From: Lachnospiraceae bacterium
GTDB lineage: Bacteria; Bacillota; Clostridia; Lachnospirales; Lachnospiraceae
Assembly: GCA_902363835.1 (NCBI GenBank)
Contig: CABJBM010000004.1
Location: 1-64,000 of the forward strand
Direction of reading: 5' to 3'
Length of the DNA: 64,000 bases
Position 1 is the first letter of the stretch, and every line of letters begins with the position of its first letter. The notes below the pieces were generated by a model, which saw only the letters and a list, made by a program, of their open reading frames with translations, had not been told where the DNA came from and made no database searches. The translations under genes and the position numbers were made by a program. Of this stretch, positions 8,236 to 17,153 are shown piece by piece.

Positions 8236-8430
8236 AATGTACCTCCATATATAAATTCTAGTTTTCTTCCTGCTTTAAAGTGGGTTTTTCTTTTTTACTG
8301 AATATGTTCTTAAAAAATCCTCCCTTGTTATATAAATAGCCTATATTTCAAAACTCTCCAATAACCTGGAATTTGTGAAGACCTTATTTTATTTATAATC
8401 TCTCCAGTAAACGATAATGTGCAATGATAT

Positions 8431-9063
8431 TTACTCTAAAATATTTTTATCTACAATATATTTTAAATTTGATGGATTTATCATCCATGCCTTATCTTTT
8501 GCTCCTTGTTTATACCGGATAATATCTTGTTTTATAATTTCCGATAGGGATTCATAATAGTTCTTTGCTATTTCCTTGACATATTCTCTGCCAGCATAAG
8601 CATCTATAAACTCCAATCTTACGTTATATTGACTATAAATGTCTTTAACCGCCAATGCTTTAACACCTTCAATAAAATCAGTTTCAAATTGTTTACTTAA
8701 TGGTAAAATTGTTTCCTCTATTTGTTTACAGAGATTATTAATTGTATTTGACAAATTGTCGCTGTCTGTTATGACCCACCATTCGGCAGCAAATTTATAG
8801 TAACCAACTTGACTTTTGGTATTCAAGGTTTTATCAAATTTTTTACACCATAGTTGACAGCCACATTGTATTTCAATATTTTCATAAGACCTGTTCCATT
8901 TAGATGAATAAATGTTTATTTGAAAAACCAAATCACCAACAGTCTTTTTGATACATCTCTGACCTTTTACCATTTTCCATCCAATACGTTCAGATATTTG
9001 CTTTAAAAGGTTGTCAACTGCTTCCTTTACTGATAATGCTTTTCCTTTATTAGAAATTATCAT
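8431..9063 (-). CDS. Hypothetical protein (DUF4304-like?)
   Basis: A 210-residue soluble protein. The N-terminal half (ISERIGWKMVKGQRCIKKTVGDLVFQI, then WNRSYENIEIQ) has the layout of DUF4304-type proteins, where a single domain reads a 'hard-to-copy' strand pattern; this assignment is tentative. The start is ATG at 9063 behind GAGAGGTG. An upstream in-frame GTG lies inside that site. The gene is AT-richer than the metabolic operons around it, which fits acquisition. No catalytic motif is visible. Confidence 0.55.
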   Translation of the reverse strand: MIISNKGKALSVKEAVDNLLKQISERIGWKMVKGQRCIKKTVGDLVFQINIYSSKWNRSYENIEIQCGCQLWCKKFDKTLNTKSQVGYYKFAAEWWVITDSDNLSNTINNLCKQIEETILPLSKQFETDFIEGVKALAVKDIYSQYNVRLEFIDAYAGREYVKEIAKNYYESLSEIIKQDIIRYKQGAKDKAWMINPSNLKYIVDKNILE

Positions 9064-9271
9064 CTTCACCTCTCACAATTGTAATTTACTGTTTAGTCAG
9101 ATTATATATAATCCTAACCCGTGTAATTTTGATCAATCGCTACTTCAAAAATATTTTATTAGGCAGTACATAGGAAAGTTTACCATAATAAGGCTTATTT
9201 CTCAAGAATTATGGAAAGTGGATTTCCCCATAACTCATAAGCTCTCGATATTGTTCAAATAGTGCGGTTTT

Positions 9272-9311
9272 TTATGTAATAGAAAATCTTTATGAAATTC
9301 CTATTACATAA
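9272..9311. repeat. Inverted repeat with 11-bp perfect arms
   Basis: TTATGTAATAG at 9272-9282 and CTATTACATAA at 9301-9311 are exact reverse complements around an 18-base loop. No T-run follows on either side, so a simple terminator is unlikely. It may be an IS end relic, a small structured RNA or an operator. Confidence 0.6.
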
Positions 9312-9438
9312 GAAAAGAGCCTCAAAAAATAAGGACACACAAATAAGACGGTAAGAGTTGCATAAACACTCAATATAGAATTTGTGGAAGAAAAAAGCAT
9401 TTATGAAGAAAGGAATATGTTTCACTGGAACGTACATC

Positions 9439-9452
9439 TTGGCTCTAGCCAA
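9439..9452. promoter_or_regulatory. Palindromic operator candidate upstream of GH125
   Basis: TTGGCT and AGCCAA are perfect 6-bp arms separated by CT. The site lies 15 bp upstream of the extended -10 element, in the -35 region, where a repressor or activator could act. Confidence 0.4.
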
Positions 9453-9466
9453 CATATCGCCCTCTC

Positions 9467-9475
9467 TGGTATAAT
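9467..9475 (+). promoter_or_regulatory. Extended -10 promoter of the GH125-HK-RR operon
   Basis: TGGTATAAT is a perfect extended -10 (TGn plus TATAAT). No good -35 is present at the 17-bp position, as is common for this promoter class and for activator-dependent promoters. Confidence 0.6.
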
Positions 9476-9504
9476 AAGATCACAAATGGAAAGGACGTGA
9501 GCAG

Positions 9505-10797
9505 ATGCAGAAAATGTTAGAAAAAACACCGGATATTCTATTGTCAAGGGGAGCGGAGCTGGAGGAAGAATATAAGAAGGTATATCCCCAATTGGCGTCC
9601 CTAGTAAAACAATGCTTTTTAAATACGATTGATACCACTGTAAAAAGACTGGACGATGACAGCTTTTTTGTAATTACCGGGGATATTCCGGCTATGTGGC
9701 TGCGTGATTCGGCAGCGCAGGTAAAGCCTTATATAAAATATGCCGGTAAGGATCAGGAGCTGTGTCAGATTATAAAAGGCATTATTCGGAAGCAGGCAGA
9801 GATGGTTTGTATTGATCCTTATGCCAATGCGTTTAATGAGAGTGCCAACGGTGCGGGACATAAAGATGATACAAAGTTAAATGACTCTGTATGGGAAAGA
9901 AAATATGAAGTGGATTCCTTATGTGCCCCTGTTTATCTTTCCTGGCAATTCTGGAAAGAGACAGGAGATAAGGGGATCTTTGATGAAAAGTATCTGGATA
10001 TGCTTCACAATATTTTAGAAGTATTTACAGCGGAACAGCGCCATGAGACATCGGAGTACTTTTTCCGAAGAACTGACTGCGTGGAAACGGATACACTTCC
10101 CATGGAGGGAAAAGGGAATCCTGTAGTCTATACAGGGATGACCTGGTCTGGATTTCGCCCTTCGGATGACCGGTGTGTCTATGGGTATCTGATTCCTGCA
10201 AATATGATGGCTGTAATGGCACTTACATACGCAGAGGAAATATGCAGAACGGTTTATCAAAATGAGGAACTGGCCCGGAATTGCCAGAAGCTTTCAGCGG
10301 AAATCAGAGAGGGCATAGAGAAATATGGAGTTGTCCATCACGAAAAGTACGGTGATGTCTATGCTTATGAAACAGACGGTATGGGGCATCATATTCTGAT
10401 GGATGACGCAAATTCTCCCAGCCTTCTGGCCATTCCTTATCTGGGCTACAAAGATGCTTCCGATGAGATTTACCAGAATACCCGCAGATTTATCCTGTCA
10501 GAGGACAATCCCTACTTTTATTCCGGAACATACGCCCGGGGCATTGGAAGCCCGCATACACCAAAAGGCTTTATCTGGCACATCGGATTGACAATGCAGG
10601 CATTAACTTCCACTGACAGGGATGAGATACTGGAATGTCTGAGAATGATAGGGGCTACCCATGCCGGCCTTAACTATATGCATGAGTCCTTTAATCCGGA
10701 GAATCCGGAGGAATTTACCAGGGAGTGGTTTGCCTGGGCTAATTCCATATTTGCAGAACTGCTGGATCAATTATCAATTCAAGGGTTCTGGTTCTGA
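9505..10797 (+). CDS. GH125 exo-alpha-1,6-mannosidase
   Basis: A 430-residue cytoplasmic enzyme with no signal peptide. The family's (alpha/alpha)6 barrel signatures are clear: ITGDIPAMWLRDSAAQVKPY near residue 57, DPYANAFNESANGAG near 104, TGMTWSGFRPSDD near 210 (the general acid Asp is expected here), and MHESFNPENPEEFTREWFAWANSIF near the end. GH125 enzymes release terminal alpha-1,6-linked mannose from N-glycans and yeast mannan by inversion. It is the first gene of a short operon with a YesMN-type two-component system, and the GH38 enzyme downstream (22840) would attack complementary linkages. Confidence 0.93.
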   Translation: MQKMLEKTPDILLSRGAELEEEYKKVYPQLASLVKQCFLNTIDTTVKRLDDDSFFVITGDIPAMWLRDSAAQVKPYIKYAGKDQELCQIIKGIIRKQAEMVCIDPYANAFNESANGAGHKDDTKLNDSVWERKYEVDSLCAPVYLSWQFWKETGDKGIFDEKYLDMLHNILEVFTAEQRHETSEYFFRRTDCVETDTLPMEGKGNPVVYTGMTWSGFRPSDDRCVYGYLIPANMMAVMALTYAEEICRTVYQNEELARNCQKLSAEIREGIEKYGVVHHEKYGDVYAYETDGMGHHILMDDANSPSLLAIPYLGYKDASDEIYQNTRRFILSEDNPYFYSGTYARGIGSPHTPKGFIWHIGLTMQALTSTDRDEILECLRMIGATHAGLNYMHESFNPENPEEFTREWFAWANSIFAELLDQLSIQGFWF

Positions 10798-10844
10798 ACA
10801 ATTATGGAACAATTATAATGATCTGTATCGGGAGGAAACCAGGA

Positions 10845-12623
10845 ATGAAATTGGAATCGATCCATTCAAAGCCTATATTTATGCAGCTGGTCGTTTTTTC
10901 TCTCCTGATCAGTCTGATACCCACGTTGATTATCGGCACTTTTTTGTTCAGAATGCTGGAAAATATGGTGATGGGTGAGATGGAGGATTACCATGTCCAG
11001 ATCACTTCCCAGTATACGAAAAATATAGAGGAAAAACTGGAACAATACCAGAAGAGCTTAAGATTTATTTCCAATAATACGATGATATTAAGCACGTTGG
11101 CAGATAAGAGTCAAAACCCTTATGCCAGAGGGGAGATTATCAGCGAAGAGGTAACAAAATCTCTGCTGTTGGAAAAAAAAAGTGAAATCAGAAACTGCAT
11201 GGTTTACTCCATGGTTAAAGAGAATCCTGTATATGGAAACAGGGCTTCTATGATAGAGGAGGCCGGAAGGGAAATATGGTATCCAAAAGAACAATCAGTA
11301 GATGAGGGGTGGTTTTCATACTTTGTCCTGGGAGACAAAGAGCCCCTTTTATCCATAGTGAAAAAAATAGAAAGACTGGACACAGATAGTCTGACCAGAA
11401 CACAGCTGGGGATTGTAAAACTGGATGTTTACATGACAAAATTGTTTGCACCGGCCGCTTTAATCCATGACAGCAATGCGACCTATGATGTGATTGTATA
11501 TAGCGGGGATTCGGAGATACTGTATTCCACAGCTGCAGATACTGCTCCGGTTTTGCAGGCATATTTAAAGAACCATGACAAAGAAAACCAAAAGAGCAGT
11601 TCCATCCAGGAAATCAACACCTACGTGGTTGAGCAAAAAGACTTAGACAGCTACGGGATGAAGCTGTTGTTCCTCTTTAACAATAAGGAAATACTGGAAA
11701 GAAGGGCTGAAATCCAGTGGCTGGTGCTTCCATTGATAGGAGTGCTGATTCTGATCATCATCGGCTGTTCCTATGTGTACAGCAGAGGTTTCTCCTCCCG
11801 GATTGCCCTTCTGCTTCAGAAGTTCCGCACGGCAGAAACCGGAGATCTGACCATACAAGCTCCTATTAAGGGAAAAGATGAGATTGCAGAACTGGATCAC
11901 CAGTTTGATCACATGCTGCTGAAGCTGGATCAGCTGATTAAAAAGAATTATATCCAACAGCTTGAAAATAAGGAAAACCAGCTTCAAAACCTGCAGCTGC
12001 AGATTAATCCTCATTTTCTATATAATACCTTGGAGACCATCAGCTCTATTGCAGCAGTGAAGCAGGTATTTGTGGTGTGTGATATGTGCCAGAGGCTGGG
12101 GGAGATTTTCCGGTACAGCCTGGGAAAGGATTATGGTGAGACCGTAACACTGGAGCAGGAGCTGTCCCATATTAAGAACTATATTTTTATTCAAAAAATC
12201 AGGTATGGAAACCGTTTTGAGGTCTTCTACAATATTGAGGTGGATGACCAGAAGTATTGCCTTCCCAGGTTTATTTTGCAGCCGATTGTGGAAAATGCGA
12301 TTGTTCATGGTCTGGGTGAACTGACCAGCACAGGAACTTTTGAAATCTCCGCTTATGAAGAAGGGGAAATGCTTTGCATCTGTATTGAGGATGACGGAGT
12401 GGGTATGGACAATCAGGAGGTGGAAGCATTAAGTGCTTATATTAACAGCACCGAACCGGATAAAAAGAAGAATAAAAGCATAGGAATCAAGAATGTAAAC
12501 CAGAGGATTAAATTGTCCTGTGGGGAGCAGTATGGAATCATCATAAAAAGTCATCCGTATCAGGGCAGCCGGTTTACACTTCGTCTGCCTGTAGTCAAAG
12601 GAGGTGAGGCGGATGAGGTATAA
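10845..12623 (+). CDS. Sensor histidine kinase (YesM-like)
   Basis: About 592 residues. The order is N-terminal transmembrane helix, an extracellular sensor region of about 250 residues, a second helix near 285-310, a HAMP linker (AETGDLTIQAPIKGKDEIAELDHQF), a His_kinase domain with the H-box LQINPHFLYNTLE, and a HATPase_c domain (VENAIVHG, EDDGVGM). It phosphorylates the regulator encoded next. I start at ATG 10845 behind GGGAGG; the ATG at 10818 would overlap nothing useful and has no site. Genomic position implies sensing of extracellular mannosides. Confidence 0.92.
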   Translation: MKLESIHSKPIFMQLVVFSLLISLIPTLIIGTFLFRMLENMVMGEMEDYHVQITSQYTKNIEEKLEQYQKSLRFISNNTMILSTLADKSQNPYARGEIISEEVTKSLLLEKKSEIRNCMVYSMVKENPVYGNRASMIEEAGREIWYPKEQSVDEGWFSYFVLGDKEPLLSIVKKIERLDTDSLTRTQLGIVKLDVYMTKLFAPAALIHDSNATYDVIVYSGDSEILYSTAADTAPVLQAYLKNHDKENQKSSSIQEINTYVVEQKDLDSYGMKLLFLFNNKEILERRAEIQWLVLPLIGVLILIIIGCSYVYSRGFSSRIALLLQKFRTAETGDLTIQAPIKGKDEIAELDHQFDHMLLKLDQLIKKNYIQQLENKENQLQNLQLQINPHFLYNTLETISSIAAVKQVFVVCDMCQRLGEIFRYSLGKDYGETVTLEQELSHIKNYIFIQKIRYGNRFEVFYNIEVDDQKYCLPRFILQPIVENAIVHGLGELTSTGTFEISAYEEGEMLCICIEDDGVGMDNQEVEALSAYINSTEPDKKKNKSIGIKNVNQRIKLSCGEQYGIIIKSHPYQGSRFTLRLPVVKGGEADEV

Positions 12624-14223
12624 TTTACTGATTGTAGATGATGAAGAATTAATACGCCAGGGATTGCGGGCACGGCTGGAGTATTTGAAAATTGATACAT
12701 ATGAAATATTTGAGGCAGCAAATGGTATGGCAGCTTTGGAGGCTGTAAAAAATCATCCGATTGATATTGTGATTACGGATATAAGGATGCCGGACATGGA
12801 CGGGCTCACCCTGATTCATGAGATAAAAAAGCTTCAAAAAAACATGCAGTTTGTAGTCCTGAGCGGTTATGCAGAGTTTTCTTATGCAGAAACCGCAATT
12901 CGCCTGGGAGTAAAGGCTTATCTGTTGAAACCTCTGTCCAATGAAGAACTGAAAAAGACATTTAAGAAGCTATATCAGGATATGGAGCGGGATTCCAAAA
13001 TCAGAAGTGCCATGTGGCGGCAGACAAGAATGGATCGGGAGAAGCAGGAATACCTTCAGGAAAAGGCAATTAATGCACTGCTTTTTGACACTTCAGCTAA
13101 AACCATGGATTATAAGGGCTTATGCGAAATCTGCGGAACAGATGCCGGCAATTGCAGCAGGAATATGTTTATGATGCTGTCTGTTATCCATATCAACGGG
13201 GAAACCTATGACAATATGAAGTTCCGCCGGATGGATTGTGATTTAATACGGTTTTCTGTTGGAAATGTTTTTCTTGAACTGGAATCTTCCTGCGGAAAAC
13301 AGATTGTGAACAGCCTTTCTGATAATAATCAATTGTATGCTGTTTTTTTTATGGAGGATGAAAAGAGACTGAGGAATGAAGTGGAGCGTATTTTCCTTGA
13401 GATGCGTTCTGTTCTGGAAAAGAGGATGAATATTTATCTGACATTAGGGGTGAGCAGATACACGCTTTTACTGGGAAGAAAATCAGCTTCAGAAGCACTT
13501 GGAGCTTTGAAACAGAGAATCATTTATGGAGATTCCAATATATATTTCTATGAGGATACCGGGATCTTCAGCGAACAGAAATTTCCGGTTTCTCAGATTC
13601 ATCTGCTGGATTCCTATTTGGAGAAAAATGAAATTCATAAGATAAAGAATCTTTTGCAGGAAATTTTCTCCGAAGAACTGATGCGTAAGTATGGGACGCC
13701 TTATCTGAGAATTATGTGGGTGCGGATTTTAAATGTGATTCTCCAGCATTATGATAAAAAAAGAAGGGCCTCCAGCATGGAAAAACTGTTGATGAGTTTT
13801 AATCTGCCGGATCAGATTCAATCGGCTTCTGAAATTCAACAGCGCATTATCGATATCATCATGGAGTGTGTCCGTGCAGAAGCTGTGAATGACATGAATG
13901 CCAGGAGCAAAATCCAGATGGCGGTCCGGTATATTCAGGAACATTACAGTGAAAATATTGCAATTAATGATTTAGCAATGAGCTATGGTATGAGCCCAAA
14001 TTATTTCTCGTCAATATTTAAAGCGGAGACCTCACAGTCTGCTGTGAATTATATTACGGAACTAAAAGTCAAAAAGGCACAGGAACTGCTTGAAAATTCG
14101 GAACTCAGCGTGGTGGATATTGCAAAGCGAACCGGATATGAAGACAGTCAGTATTTCTTCCGGGTATTCAAAAAACACACAGGTATGACGCCTCTTGGTT
14201 ATCGGGAACAAAACAGAATGTAA
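12613..14223 (+). CDS. Response regulator with AraC-type output (YesN-like)
   Basis: A 536-residue protein. A receiver domain (1-120) has Asp56 in DIVITDIRMPDMDG and the conserved Lys in AYLLKPLS. A central linker of about 300 residues follows. A C-terminal AraC/XylS double helix-turn-helix (about 435-535) shows IQEHYSENIAINDLAMSYGMSPNYFSSIFK and DIAKRTGYEDSQYFFRVFKKHTGMTP. Its ATG lies inside the last codons of the kinase gene, behind AAAGGAGGTGAG, so it is coupled to it. It probably activates this operon and the ABC/mannosidase operon downstream. Confidence 0.92.
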   Translation: MRYNLLIVDDEELIRQGLRARLEYLKIDTYEIFEAANGMAALEAVKNHPIDIVITDIRMPDMDGLTLIHEIKKLQKNMQFVVLSGYAEFSYAETAIRLGVKAYLLKPLSNEELKKTFKKLYQDMERDSKIRSAMWRQTRMDREKQEYLQEKAINALLFDTSAKTMDYKGLCEICGTDAGNCSRNMFMMLSVIHINGETYDNMKFRRMDCDLIRFSVGNVFLELESSCGKQIVNSLSDNNQLYAVFFMEDEKRLRNEVERIFLEMRSVLEKRMNIYLTLGVSRYTLLLGRKSASEALGALKQRIIYGDSNIYFYEDTGIFSEQKFPVSQIHLLDSYLEKNEIHKIKNLLQEIFSEELMRKYGTPYLRIMWVRILNVILQHYDKKRRASSMEKLLMSFNLPDQIQSASEIQQRIIDIIMECVRAEAVNDMNARSKIQMAVRYIQEHYSENIAINDLAMSYGMSPNYFSSIFKAETSQSAVNYITELKVKKAQELLENSELSVVDIAKRTGYEDSQYFFRVFKKHTGMTPLGYREQNRM

Positions 14224-14230
14224 AAAGTGA

Positions 14231-14279
14231 AACACCGTTAAATTTTGTAGAATCCTCTACTAAAAAACGGTGTTTTTTT
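14231..14279 (+). terminator. Rho-independent terminator after the two-component genes
   Basis: AACACCGTT at 14231-14239 pairs with AACGGTGTT at 14266-14274, followed by a run of T. The loop holds a smaller GTAG/CTAC stem. Confidence 0.85.
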
Positions 14280-14280
14280 A

Positions 14281-14627
14281 TTTCCATACGGAAATAACTA
14301 CAGCGCTTCCTGTGATGAATCTTACCGGAGCTTATGCGGTTTGGTATGCATACAAAAAGTAGTGAGAGAAGGGAAATGAAAGCTGTGCCCTGGTTCTTCC
14401 TGCTGGAGGCACTGGAACTGACAGGGATATGAGCCGAAAAAGATATTTCTGCGATACTGATAATCCTGCCCTTTGCTATGATCACAGCTTCCCTGATGGA
14501 TGTCAATACCTTGTTTGTCAACCATTGCCGTTTTGAGCATAGTTGAAAAACTGGGGTAGGACATAACCATAGGAAGCTGGATCGTAATAACTCTGTCTGC
14601 ATTAGCTGCATGGGCCTGGCCTCATAG
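14281..14627. pseudogene. Decayed coding stretch, possibly a membrane transporter
   Basis: No intact gene is present. Two short forward-strand segments in different frames look protein-like: a TALPVMNLTGAYAVWYAY segment at about 14299-14361, ended by a stop, and ISAILIILPFAMITASLMDV at about 14447-14507. Frame changes and stops separate them. The hydrophobic character fits the remains of a multi-pass transporter such as a MATE-type exporter, but the family cannot be established from such short pieces. Confidence 0.25.
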
Positions 14628-15536
14628 TCATAAGTGAATCACCGGGCTTACACACACCAGGTTTTCCAAAACAACATCTTTTTCGTAAAGCTTTGGAATG
14701 ATTATGGTATCCTGCCCGAATTCCGTCACCGGAATCCGGTCATAGGGATGACAGGTTAAGGTGGTTGAACCGGATTTCAGAGTAATGATATAATCTTCTG
14801 GCAAGGCAGGTATGTATCCCGCTTTTTTTGTCTGGTGAACAGAAAAATGAATCATGCCGTCCTCCTTTTGGATTTCCAGCAAAGGGCCTTTGCATATCCA
14901 GGTTTTTTGCATGTGTATGGCATCTACCAGTTCCTGGCTTACGTCACCGCCTTTTTCACCCTGAATGTAGGTGGCGTAATGTCCGGAAAAAGAGCTGTTG
15001 CCATGCAGATCCATGCCGCAGGTAGCAGATAGTTTTTCACCGGAAAGCACCAAAGATTCCCAGAGCAACAGAGCCTTTTCATTTACCTCATGAAGGGGTT
15101 CGGGGTTATTAAAAATCTCAATAAAATCACAGCAGGAATAGTCAGTAACAGTCATTACAAACCGGCATCCCTGGGCAAAAGGCCAGCCATAGGAAAAAGG
15201 ATGGGCGATGCCCACCAGTGCACCTTTGGCCCGGGCAGCCAAAAAGAGCAGCTCCGGTTTATGTTTGTTGATATTCTCCCAGGGAACATACTCTTTTAAG
15301 TTCAGGCAGAGAATGTGCCCATAGTAGGTTGTATATTCCATGCCAGGAATAAAAGATATGGGCAGGTGTGTTTTTTCCAGAATTGCCTGGATTTTTTTAT
15401 GTCCGGATATGGTGTTGTGATCGGTGAGGGCAAAAGCGTCCACTTGGTCAGCTGCCATAAGCTCCGTCAGTTCACGGCAGGTGCAGGAAGCATCGGATTC
15501 GTTGGTATGATTGTGTAGTTCCAGTCTTTTATACAT
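14628..15536 (-). CDS. PHP-domain phosphoesterase
   Basis: A 302-residue protein of the polymerase-and-histidinol-phosphatase superfamily. Metal-binding motifs are LHNHTNESD (His8, His10), ALTDHNTISG, the Glu of GMEYTTYYGHILCL, IAHPFSYG and GMDLHGNS. PHP enzymes hydrolyse phosphoesters using two or three metal ions. It precedes a second PHP gene transcribed in the opposite direction (16230) and sits between the mannosidase operons, so a phosphorylated glycan substrate is plausible. It is followed on its 5' side by the small gene at 15552 with 15 bp between them, indicating one transcript. Confidence 0.85.
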   Translation of the reverse strand: MYKRLELHNHTNESDASCTCRELTELMAADQVDAFALTDHNTISGHKKIQAILEKTHLPISFIPGMEYTTYYGHILCLNLKEYVPWENINKHKPELLFLAARAKGALVGIAHPFSYGWPFAQGCRFVMTVTDYSCCDFIEIFNNPEPLHEVNEKALLLWESLVLSGEKLSATCGMDLHGNSSFSGHYATYIQGEKGGDVSQELVDAIHMQKTWICKGPLLEIQKEDGMIHFSVHQTKKAGYIPALPEDYIITLKSGSTTLTCHPYDRIPVTEFGQDTIIIPKLYEKDVVLENLVCVSPVIHL

Positions 15537-15551
15537 AGCAGGTTCCTCCTA

Positions 15552-16022
15552 TTATCGTACCCGTACAGTCAGGGTGTAATCCGTGTTGTCAAGAAGCACG
15601 GAAAAAGCCAGAATTGTAACTTTTAAAACTCCTTCAATGGAGGCCTGGGGAATGCAGCCTTCTGTAGCTTCTTCAGAAGTAAAGTGCATATGCCTGGTGG
15701 TCAGCTGCCGGTGGATGCATCCGATAAATTCATCGTTTAACATTGCCAGGGTATGAATCTCGGTTTTCATCTGGTTATAGATGGCATCCTCCAGTTCTTC
15801 CGGGGAAGACAGGGTTAAATCATACGCTTCTTTACAGTAATCAAGCAGCCTTTGTTTCAGCTCAGGTGTTATATCTTCGGGAGAAAAATGCCGGGGCCCG
15901 AAAGAAAATTCGATATCCAGTTCTTCATAGGTTTCATCCAGGCAGACAGTATAGGAAATCTGCCCGATAAAATCTTTTGAAAGCTTTCCCTGGACCTGAT
16001 AGATAGTTTTCATTTCATCCAT
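15552..16022 (-). CDS. Conserved hypothetical protein in the mannoside locus
   Basis: A 156-residue acidic, soluble protein. I see no known motif. It is rich in alternating beta and helix patterns (for example YEELDIEFSFGPRHFSPEDI, and SIEGVLKVTILAFSVLLDN). I have a vague memory of a DUF6669-type annotation for similar clostridial proteins, but cannot confirm it. It is the first gene of a reverse-strand transcript with the PHP gene, driven by the promoter at 16064-16092. Its position implies a role linked to sugar-phosphate handling; no more can be claimed. Confidence 0.7.
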   Translation of the reverse strand: MDEMKTIYQVQGKLSKDFIGQISYTVCLDETYEELDIEFSFGPRHFSPEDITPELKQRLLDYCKEAYDLTLSSPEELEDAIYNQMKTEIHTLAMLNDEFIGCIHRQLTTRHMHFTSEEATEGCIPQASIEGVLKVTILAFSVLLDNTDYTLTVRVR

Positions 16023-16063
16023 AGTCGTATATCTCCATTTTTATTTTTTATTAATTCCAGTCA

Positions 16064-16092
16064 AGAATAAGCAATCATTTTTCCAATGTCAA
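16064..16092 (-). promoter_or_regulatory. Sigma-A promoter of the reverse-strand PHP transcript
   Basis: On the reverse strand the -35 is TTGACA (16087-16092) and the -10 is TATTCT (16064-16069), with a 17-base spacer. Confidence 0.6.
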
Positions 16093-16100
16093 GCATTGGA
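16082..16100. promoter_or_regulatory. Operator-like palindrome over the -35 element
   Basis: TCCAATG (16082-16088) and CATTGGA (16094-16100) are perfect 7-bp arms with a 5-base spacer. They overlap the -35 of the reverse-strand promoter, so a bound protein would block it. The divergent forward promoter is 64 bp away. Confidence 0.5.
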
Positions 16101-16163
16101 GAGCAATCGTAGAAATATCCAGTTTTTTTGAAAGTTGTGTGCATTATAAGAAAAACAATGTTT

Positions 16164-16172
16164 TGATATACT
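16164..16172 (+). promoter_or_regulatory. Extended -10 promoter of the large mannoside operon
   Basis: TGATATACT fits the extended -10 pattern TGn-TATAnT. The first gene starts 58 bp downstream. There is no good -35. Confidence 0.45.
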
Positions 16173-16229
16173 ACTTATATTGGAAGAAAATCAAGTGGCC
16201 AAAAAGAAGGGCCGGAAAGGAGGCTTTAT

Positions 16230-17141
16230 TTGGAAAAGAGAACTCTGTATAAGGAAGGAAGCTTTAAAAAAGGGAACTTACATACCCATTCTACCTGGTC
16301 TGATGGAATGAATCCTCCGGAGGAAGTGGCAGAACATTACCGCGGCAAAGGGTATGATTTTCTGGCGATCACGGATCACTGGGTATATGGAATTCATCCT
16401 GAGCTTTGCAGGGAAGATTTTCTGGTGTTTCCGGGTACGGAACTGGATATAGAACTTCCTGGGAGAAAGGATCATCATCTGGTTGGGCTGGGTTTGCCGG
16501 AAACCAATAAAATCCCGGAAGGTTATTCGTTTATGGAAGAGCGGAAGAGAAATGCCTTAAGTACCCCTGAGAGGATCATAGAATATTTTGGGCAGAAGGG
16601 AAATGTCACATTATATGCACATCCGTACTGGTCGAAAGTGGACTCTGTTGATATCAAGTATCTGCAAGGCATGATAGGAATGGAAATCTATAATCATGGA
16701 TCAGAATTTGAATCAAATAACGGCAATTCGGAAACGTACTTTGACCATTTTCTCTTTGTGAGAAACAGGATCAACTGTTTTGCCACAGATGATGCACATA
16801 ATCTGGAAGAACATAGCCTGGGCGGTTTTGTGATGGTTAAAACCAGGGAATTTACTCACAGAGGGATCATGCAGGCCTTGAAAGATGGCAGCTTTTACGC
16901 ATCCTCCGGTCCACTGATCCAGGACTTTTATGTAAAAGATCATCAGGCAATAATAACCTGTGCAGCCTGTCAGGACATCTATTTTCAGACACCTCACCGG
17001 AGCGGCCATCTCCACAGTGATGAAGAAAGCTTAACAGAGGGAAAGTTTGAACTGAATGGCGATGAGGAATATGTACGTGTGACGCTGAAGGATTCCCATG
17101 GGAAAAAGGCTTGGAGCCAGCCTGTATGGCTCTGGTTATAG
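16230..17141 (+). CDS. PHP-domain phosphoesterase
   Basis: A 303-residue protein. Metal-binding motifs are NLHTHSTWSDG (His18, His20), AITDHWVYG, FPGTELDIELPGRKDHHLVGLGL, LYAHPYWS and FATDDAHN. It is a three-histidine-rich PHP enzyme of the same superfamily as the divergent gene at 14628 but clearly distinct in sequence. The start is a TTG at 16230, fixed by AAAGGAGG at 16216-16223. It opens the operon that carries the ABC importer, kinase and GH38 mannosidase. A cytoplasmic phosphoesterase in such a place may clear phosphate from imported oligosaccharides. Confidence 0.87.
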   Translation: MEKRTLYKEGSFKKGNLHTHSTWSDGMNPPEEVAEHYRGKGYDFLAITDHWVYGIHPELCREDFLVFPGTELDIELPGRKDHHLVGLGLPETNKIPEGYSFMEERKRNALSTPERIIEYFGQKGNVTLYAHPYWSKVDSVDIKYLQGMIGMEIYNHGSEFESNNGNSETYFDHFLFVRNRINCFATDDAHNLEEHSLGGFVMVKTREFTHRGIMQALKDGSFYASSGPLIQDFYVKDHQAIITCAACQDIYFQTPHRSGHLHSDEESLTEGKFELNGDEEYVRVTLKDSHGKKAWSQPVWLWL

Positions 17142-17153
17142 GGAGGGCTAAAT

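Larger units (their letters stand above)
9064..9504. other. Intergenic region before the mannoside locus
   Basis: About 440 bases. It contains an 11-bp inverted repeat at 9272-9311, a palindrome at 9439-9452 and an extended -10 promoter at 9467-9475. I found no credible gene. Confidence 0.5.

Noticed and set aside
9272..9311. Insertion sequence end
   Set aside because: Only one inverted pair exists, with no transposase and no target duplication seen.
14168..14611. Reverse-strand frame of 147 codons
   Set aside because: It overlaps the end of the AraC-type regulator and its terminator, has no ribosome site and an implausible composition. It is a shadow.
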